Assembly: GCA_015904055.1 (NCBI GenBank)
Contig: JABMDE010000024.1
Location: 39,465-49,847, forward strand
Direction: 5' to 3'
DNA length: 10,383 nucleotides
From: Nitrospira sp.
Lineage (GTDB): Bacteria > Nitrospirota > Nitrospiria > Nitrospirales > Nitrospiraceae
Shown piece by piece: positions 5,803 to 10,383 of the stretch. The notes under the pieces were generated by a model. The model was given only the letters and a program-made list of their open reading frames with translations, did not search any database and was not told the DNA's origin. The translations under genes were made by a program, and so were the position numbers. Positions within the stretch are counted from its first letter, which is position 1. Each line of letters begins with the position of its first letter.

Positions 5803-6459
5803 TCAGGGCTGCCGTTTGACAAAGAACGCCGCCGCCTGCGAGCGGCGGGTGATCTGAAGCTTGTGAAAAACATTGGCAAGATAATTTTTCACGGTCTTGT
5901 CGCTCAACTCGAGTGCCGTGGCAATTTCCTTGTTCGTCTTGCCTTCGGCGACGAGCGCCAGCACCCGCTCTTCCTGCGAGGAGAGTTTGTCCACCCCCGG
6001 CATGCCTTTGCCGGCTGCCAATCCGCGCAACCACGCGAGCGCCCGGTCGGTCACGGCGGGATCGAGAATCGACCGGCCCTCGGCGACCGCGCGGATCGCG
6101 CCGACCAATGACGCGGTGTCGATGGATTTCAACACATACCCGTGCGCGCCGGCCAACACGGCCGCCAGAACCGAGTCGTCGTCGGCATACGACGTCAGAA
6201 TGATCACCCGGAGAGCGGGAAACGAGGACAGGAGTTCCCGGCACGCATCGACACCTGAGCCATCCGGAAGACGCACATCCATGAGCACCACGTCTGGTTT
6301 CAGTTTGCCCGCTTGCCTGATCGCCTCCGCAACCGTCGCCGCTTGTCCCACCACCCAAATAGCGTCATGCTGGCTCAGCACCGTCCGAAGGCCCACACGC
6401 ACGATCTCGTGATCGTCCACAAGCAAGATACGAATGGCCTTGAGTTTCGTCTTATTCAT
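5803..6459 (-). CDS. NarL/DevR-family response regulator 2
   Basis: A 218-residue paralogue of regulator 1. Receiver residues are D15, D16, phospho-acceptor D61, T89 and K111. The C-terminal LuxR helix-turn-helix covers about residues 159-213. The ATG at 6459 follows GGAGG at 6467-6471 with seven-base spacing, and its first eight bases are the end of the kinase 2 gene, so the pair is almost certainly cotranscribed and translationally coupled. By direct comparison it differs from regulator 1 at 14 positions. These lie mostly in the receiver and in the interdomain segment, where DIS becomes GMP at residues 152-154. The recognition helix is identical, so both regulators should bind the same kind of site. 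Confidence 0.93.
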   Translation of the reverse strand: MNKTKLKAIRILLVDDHEIVRVGLRTVLSQHDAIWVVGQAATVAEAIRQAGKLKPDVVLMDVRLPDGSGVDACRELLSSFPALRVIILTSYADDDSVLAAVLAGAHGYVLKSIDTASLVGAIRAVAEGRSILDPAVTDRALAWLRGLAAGKGMPGVDKLSSQEERVLALVAEGKTNKEIATALELSDKTVKNYLANVFHKLQITRRSQAAAFFVKRQP

Positions 6460-9400
6460 CAGCCAGCCTCCTAGGTATATCGAGCCGCACGTTCGTTCCC
6501 TGCCGAGGCTGAGAGCGGATGTCTATCTGGGCGCCGAGTTTCTGCGCCCGCGCCGCCATGTTGGTCAATCCATGCCCGATGTCGTGGACGGCGTCCAGGG
6601 TGAATCCTTTCCCGTTATCGGACACCGACAGGCGCAGGGAACGGCGCAGTCGTTTGAACGACACGGTGATACGGCCGGCCTCGCTGTGGCGGAGGCTGTT
6701 GCTCAGCGCCTCCCGTATGAGATTCATCACATGGTAGGCCTGCTCCGTCGAAAGCTCCTGGACAGCGCCTGACTCAATCGTCACTCGGAACGCCATCCCA
6801 TAGGATGCGCACATGGCCTGAACCATGGCGCGCAAGGTCGAATCGACCTTGCCCCCCTGCAACACCTGCGACTCAATGCCCGCAATGAAATTCCGGACAT
6901 CGGTCATGACATGATTAAGCTGCCCGATCGCGCTGTTCAATGTCGCCGTAAGCGGCGCAGCGGCCGCTTTGCGTGGCAGCGGCAGCTTGGCGACAAGCGT
7001 CCTGCAGGATTCCAGGCCCAGACCGACCGCAAAAATAGATTGCAAGATGCCATCGTGCAGATCCTCGCTGATCCGCTCGCGGTCCTCAATCGCGGTGCGC
7101 AGATCACGCTCCCGTTGGCGAAGCCTCTCTTCCACGTATTTGCGCGCAGTAATGTCGGTCGCAGCCCCCAGAACCAGGACGGCTTGGTTCTGCTCGTTGA
7201 GAAGCGGCCGCTTGACGGTTTGCAGCCAACGGACGTTGCCGTGGGCATCCGTGATCTTCTCTTCAGAAATAAACTGTTCTTGCAATGAGTCCATCACTTC
7301 GAGGTCTTTCTGGCGGAAGGCTTCGACTTCCTGCTGACTCAAATTAAAGTCCGCATCGGTTTTCCCGATCAGATCCTCCACCGTGGTTCCATAGGCCTCG
7401 GCGATAGCCTGGTTGACCAAGGTAAATCGACCCTCACGATCTTTTGCGAAAATAAAGTTCGGATCCGTGTCGATCACTTGCCGCATGAAGGTGTGGGACT
7501 GTCGAAGGTCCGATTCGGCCCGTGTGCGCTCCGTTGTTTCCATCATGCGCCCAAGGATTTCACCAAGCGACGCGCCAAAGCTTTGGGCCTCAGGGCTCCA
7601 GTCCCTGGGCACCCCGACATGTTCAAGCCACAGCACGCCCACGAGTACGCCTTGACGACGAATCGGCACATCCAGCATGGAGGTAATCCCCAGCGGACGG
7701 AAATAGTGCTCGACAAATTCGCTCGTCCGCGGATCGGCACAGGCGTCAGGCGCGGCCACCACCAGGCTTGCCTCGATTTCCTTTAAGTAGCGGAGGTACT
7801 GCGAGGTCGAATGCCTGCTGCCGATAGAATGAGTGGCGTGCATACGATCGTAGAGATTCTGGCAGACCAGCTCAGTCCTGGTCTCAGAGAGCAGCCACAC
7901 GCTGACGCGAGCCACTCCAAGCGTCTCTGCCACGATCTCGCACAGACGTGGTAGCACTTCAGACAGTGTCACTCCCGTCTCATCGAGGTGTGTGAGACGG
8001 AGGAGCGCCGCCTGCATCTTCAAGGTCTGTAGGATCCGCTCGTTCACCTCCTGCTCGACGCGCTTGCGTTCGGTGATGTCACGCACGAACGCACAGTGGT
8101 ATTCCTGTCCTTCATAGGCCAGATAATTGATGCTCACCTCGATGGGAATCAGCCGGCCATCCTTGGCCCGATGGGCCGTCTCCAGCACCATGGTCCCGCG
8201 CTGTTTGGTGTCGGCCCAAAACCCTGGCCACAGGGCTGCCGGAAAATCTGGATTCAGATCGTGGACGGTCATGGCGCGGAGCTCGTCTTTCGAATAGCCC
8301 AGCATCAGGCTAGCTGCGTCGTTCACATCCAAAACCCTGGCCTGCGGATCGATCCAGTAGACAGCGTCAGCGGCCCGCTCCATCGAGAATTTCGCAAGCC
8401 GCAACGCCGCGTCCGCCTGCTTGCGCTCGGTGATGTCCCGCACGATGGCGCAGTCATACTCTTTGCCTCCGTACTGCAAATAGTTCGACGTGATCTCCGT
8501 CTCCACGACACGTCCGCTAGAGGACCAATAGCTCGACTCGACCGTCACAGTTCCCTTCTGTTTCAACTGCTCCCAATGACGACCCCATTCCTCCGTGGAG
8601 ACATTCGGATCGAGATCGTATAGGGACAGGGTGATCAGCTCTTCGCGCGCATAGTTCAGCAGGTGGCAGGCCGCGTCGTTGACATTGAAAATGCGGGCGC
8701 TGGAATCCATCCACAACACCGCGTCAGAGGCTCGGTCAATGGAGAACTGTGTCAGAAGCACGCGTTCATCCGCGCGTTTGCGATCCGTCACGTCCACCGT
8801 CGCGCCGGTCAGCCGGACGATGGCCCCTGCGTCGTTCCGGTTGGCCTGGCCACGCACATGGGTCCAGATGATCGATCCGTCCTTTCGGATCATACGGACC
8901 TCGTACGAATACGAGTCGATCAGACCCGTCGAGACCTGATTCCAGGATTCCAACGTGATGGCGCGATCGTCCGGATGCACGAGATTGAGCCAGATGAACG
9001 GGTCGGTGGACAGCTCATCCTTCGAATAGCCACACAGCGCTTTCAGATTGTCATCAGCATGGAACTGTTCCTGCAAAACATCCAGCTCCCAGACGCCGAC
9101 TTTCCCGACCACTGTGGCGCGCGCATATCGTTCCTGACTGATCAGCAGCGCCTCTTCGGCCCGTTTGCGCTGGATCATGAACGCGATGTGACCGGCGATC
9201 GTCTGCGACACCTGCAGCTCTTCGTCTGTAAACTGATGCGAAGTATCGTAATAGAGCATGAATTTCCCCAGCAGCCCGTCGGACGACCACAAGGGGATAA
9301 AACTCATTGCCCGGATGCGCTCGGCGCGAAACACTCCTCGATACGCCTCCGTATACGGATCGTCCTCGATATCCGCCACACTCTTCGGCGGCGGATTAAT

Positions 9401-10383
9401 GGCCTCGCGCGTCCATGGCGAATGGCCCTCCACTGCTTGGATATACTCTTTCGAGAGACCCCGTGACGCCTTATATTTCATCACGCCGGCGTCGTCAAAG
9501 AGTAAAATGGAGGCGCGATCCACCTTGAGCGCCTGCTGCACACCGTCGATCCCCTGTTCGTAGATGTCTTCCAGCGTGGAGGCCCGGGACAGGGCCACGG
9601 TCATGTGGAAGATGGCCTGCAGCGATTCGTATTGTCGTGCCCGCACGGCTTCAGCCTGCTTGCGCTCGGTGATGTCCTCTGAAAAGATGATGATCCCCCC
9701 GACAGACCCGTTGACGGTCAGCCAAGGGCGAATTTCCCACCGGCTCCAATCCGTGCGGCCGTCGAGCCGGATAAACGGATCTTCCTCGCAGCCCTCGATG
9801 GCACCGGCCAAACAGCGCCGATGAATGGCCTTCCACCGTTCTGGAATCTCTGGAAAGACCTCATAGTGGCTCCGGCCAACAAGCGGTTCGTCGCCGACGC
9901 GATAATCCGACCGCCAACGCTGACTGACAGTGATGTACCGCATCTCGTGATCCAACATGGCCAGGGCGACCGGACTGTGTTCGATGAGGAGCCGCAACCG
10001 CTCCTCCCGTTCAGCCAGCTCCGCTTCCATCTGCTTACGCTCCGTGATGTCAGTATGCGAACCGAGTAGGCGCACGCACCGGCCGTCTGCTTCCGTCACA
10101 AAGGAGGCATGGGAGTCGATCCACCGATAGGTTCCGTCCTTATGGCGCAGGCGAAAGTCCTGGCGAAACACTCCTGCCGGGTTGGCGAGATAGTGCTGTG
10201 CGTAGGCCACGGCGCGGGCGCGATCGTCCGGATGCAATCGTGACTCCCAGCTTTCAAACGCGTCCGGCAACTCTGCTTCGCTGAATCCAAGCTGGCCCTT
10301 CCACTCGCGCGAGAACTGTACCTCGTTGGTCGCAGTGTTCCAATCCCACAAGCCGACATTGGAGGCCTTAAGGGTCTGTCGAA
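6452..10383 (-). CDS. Kinase 2: multi-PAS/GAF sensor histidine kinase, intact but 5' end outside window
   Basis: A single open frame of at least 1309 residues that continues past the window edge; residues before the TTG at 10351 (QTLKASNVG) already belong to the first visible PAS, so that codon is not the true start. Domains in order, with approximate bases: PAS_3-like (10383-10045, GLWDWN, RLHPDD); PAS (10005-9675, IEHSPVALAML); GAF (9640-9175, FHMTVALSRASTLEDIYEQG); PAS_3-like (9115-8790); PAS (8755-8440, RASDAVLW); PAS (8395-8085, RAADAVYW); GAF (8025-7570); PAS (7510-7155, DTDPNFIFAKDREG); HisKA_3 with phospho-accepting His in EDLHDGILQSIFAVGLGLE (codon 7055-7057); HATPase_c with REALSNSLRHS, DNGKGF and GHGLTN. 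It should autophosphorylate and pass phosphate to regulator 2, whose gene overlaps its stop by eight bases. No membrane segment is visible; a membrane anchor like that of unit 1 may lie upstream. The ligands are unknown. Confidence 0.93.
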   Translation of the reverse strand, partial: RQTLKASNVGLWDWNTATNEVQFSREWKGQLGFSEAELPDAFESWESRLHPDDRARAVAYAQHYLANPAGVFRQDFRLRHKDGTYRWIDSHASFVTEADGRCVRLLGSHTDITERKQMEAELAEREERLRLLIEHSPVALAMLDHEMRYITVSQRWRSDYRVGDEPLVGRSHYEVFPEIPERWKAIHRRCLAGAIEGCEEDPFIRLDGRTDWSRWEIRPWLTVNGSVGGIIIFSEDITERKQAEAVRARQYESLQAIFHMTVALSRASTLEDIYEQGIDGVQQALKVDRASILLFDDAGVMKYKASRGLSKEYIQAVEGHSPWTREAINPPPKSVADIEDDPYTEAYRGVFRAERIRAMSFIPLWSSDGLLGKFMLYYDTSHQFTDEELQVSQTIAGHIAFMIQRKRAEEALLISQERYARATVVGKVGVWELDVLQEQFHADDNLKALCGYSKDELSTDPFIWLNLVHPDDRAITLESWNQVSTGLIDSYSYEVRMIRKDGSIIWTHVRGQANRNDAGAIVRLTGATVDVTDRKRADERVLLTQFSIDRASDAVLWMDSSARIFNVNDAACHLLNYAREELITLSLYDLDPNVSTEEWGRHWEQLKQKGTVTVESSYWSSSGRVVETEITSNYLQYGGKEYDCAIVRDITERKQADAALRLAKFSMERAADAVYWIDPQARVLDVNDAASLMLGYSKDELRAMTVHDLNPDFPAALWPGFWADTKQRGTMVLETAHRAKDGRLIPIEVSINYLAYEGQEYHCAFVRDITERKRVEQEVNERILQTLKMQAALLRLTHLDETGVTLSEVLPRLCEIVAETLGVARVSVWLLSETRTELVCQNLYDRMHATHSIGSRHSTSQYLRYLKEIEASLVVAAPDACADPRTSEFVEHYFRPLGITSMLDVPIRRQGVLVGVLWLEHVGVPRDWSPEAQSFGASLGEILGRMMETTERTRAESDLRQSHTFMRQVIDTDPNFIFAKDREGRFTLVNQAIAEAYGTTVEDLIGKTDADFNLSQQEVEAFRQKDLEVMDSLQEQFISEEKITDAHGNVRWLQTVKRPLLNEQNQAVLVLGAATDITARKYVEERLRQRERDLRTAIEDRERISEDLHDGILQSIFAVGLGLESCRTLVAKLPLPRKAAAAPLTATLNSAIGQLNHVMTDVRNFIAGIESQVLQGGKVDSTLRAMVQAMCASYGMAFRVTIESGAVQELSTEQAYHVMNLIREALSNSLRHSEAGRITVSFKRLRRSLRLSVSDNGKGFTLDAVHDIGHGLTNMAARAQKLGAQIDIRSQPRQGTNVRLDIPRRLADE
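6467..6471 (-). promoter_or_regulatory. Ribosome binding site of regulator 2
   Basis: GGAGG on the minus strand, seven bases before the ATG at 6459, placed inside the last codons of kinase 2. Confidence 0.75.
9171..9665 (-). other. GAF domain module present only in kinase 2 (495 bases, in frame)
   Basis: Kinase 1 and kinase 2 are collinear on both sides of this stretch. The offset between copies jumps from 5329 (3781 against 9110) to 5824 (3845 against 9669), an exact multiple of three (165 codons). The extra segment encodes one complete GAF domain (VDRASILLFDDAG, FIPLWSSDGLLGKFMLYYD). It is bounded on both sides by a linker reading close to RK(Q/R)AE, which occurs once at the matching place (3821-3860) in kinase 1. 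Boundaries are good to about 20 bases because the flanking linkers are similar. Confidence 0.85.

Larger units (their letters stand above)
5328..10053. repeat. Tandem duplication, copy B (unit 2 and start of unit 1)
   Basis: Partner of 1-4230. Homology fades after the linker at about 10025-10053. Bases 5328-5416 are identical to 1-89; the first mismatch is at 5417 against 90. Confidence 0.9.

Noticed and set aside
8663..9466. Long plus-strand open frame (267 codons) opposite kinase 2
   Set aside because: Antisense to well-supported PAS and GAF domains, with no recognisable domain. The matching frame in unit 1 is not maintained at the same length.

Overview
The window holds a tandem array of near-identical two-component signalling modules, all on the minus strand. 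Each module is a very large multi-PAS/GAF sensor histidine kinase of the HisKA_3 (NarX/DevS-like) class, followed by a NarL/DevR-like response regulator that overlaps the kinase stop by 8 bases. Read in transcription order (right to left) there is kinase 2 (10383 to 6452, its N-terminus beyond the window) then regulator 2 (6459-5803). A 164-base spacer with a stem-loop follows, then kinase 1 (5638 to 1124, broken by two frame changes) and regulator 1 (1131-475). A second spacer with an equivalent stem-loop comes next, then the first ~103 codons of a third kinase (311 to 1), cut by the window edge. So at least three units are present or begun. Bases 1-~4230 align with 5328-~10053 at a nearly constant offset (5327-5329), except for one 495-base in-frame GAF segment found only in unit 2.

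The kinases are built from PAS domains joined by stereotyped 'DITERK-AE' linkers, two kinds of GAF domain, and a C-terminal DHp/ATPase core. The two kinases share the C-terminal half (PAS-PAS-PAS-GAF-PAS-HisKA_3-HATPase_c). They differ at the sensory end: kinase 1 has extra PAS domains, and kinase 2 has an extra GAF and a different leading PAS. The points of difference fall on the linkers, which suggests domain shuffling between repeated linker sequences. Kinase 1 is interrupted by a one-base deletion just before its core (between 1909 and 1910, judged against unit 2) and by a frame change inside its first PAS domain (about 5327).

The organism is a moderately GC-rich bacterium (roughly 58-60% by eye). 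Long PAS-kinase/DevR-like regulator pairs of this kind recall Nitrospirota such as Nitrospira, but that is only an impression from protein style; nothing here fixes the taxon. There are no tRNA, rRNA, CRISPR, transposase or metabolic genes. The long plus-strand open frames are shadows of the minus-strand genes.

Functionally, each kinase should sense signals mainly in the cytoplasm; the one visible N-terminus has a single membrane anchor. It should then phosphorylate its translationally coupled regulator at Asp61. The two regulators have identical recognition helices, so the duplicated modules probably feed different inputs into the same or strongly overlapping DNA targets.
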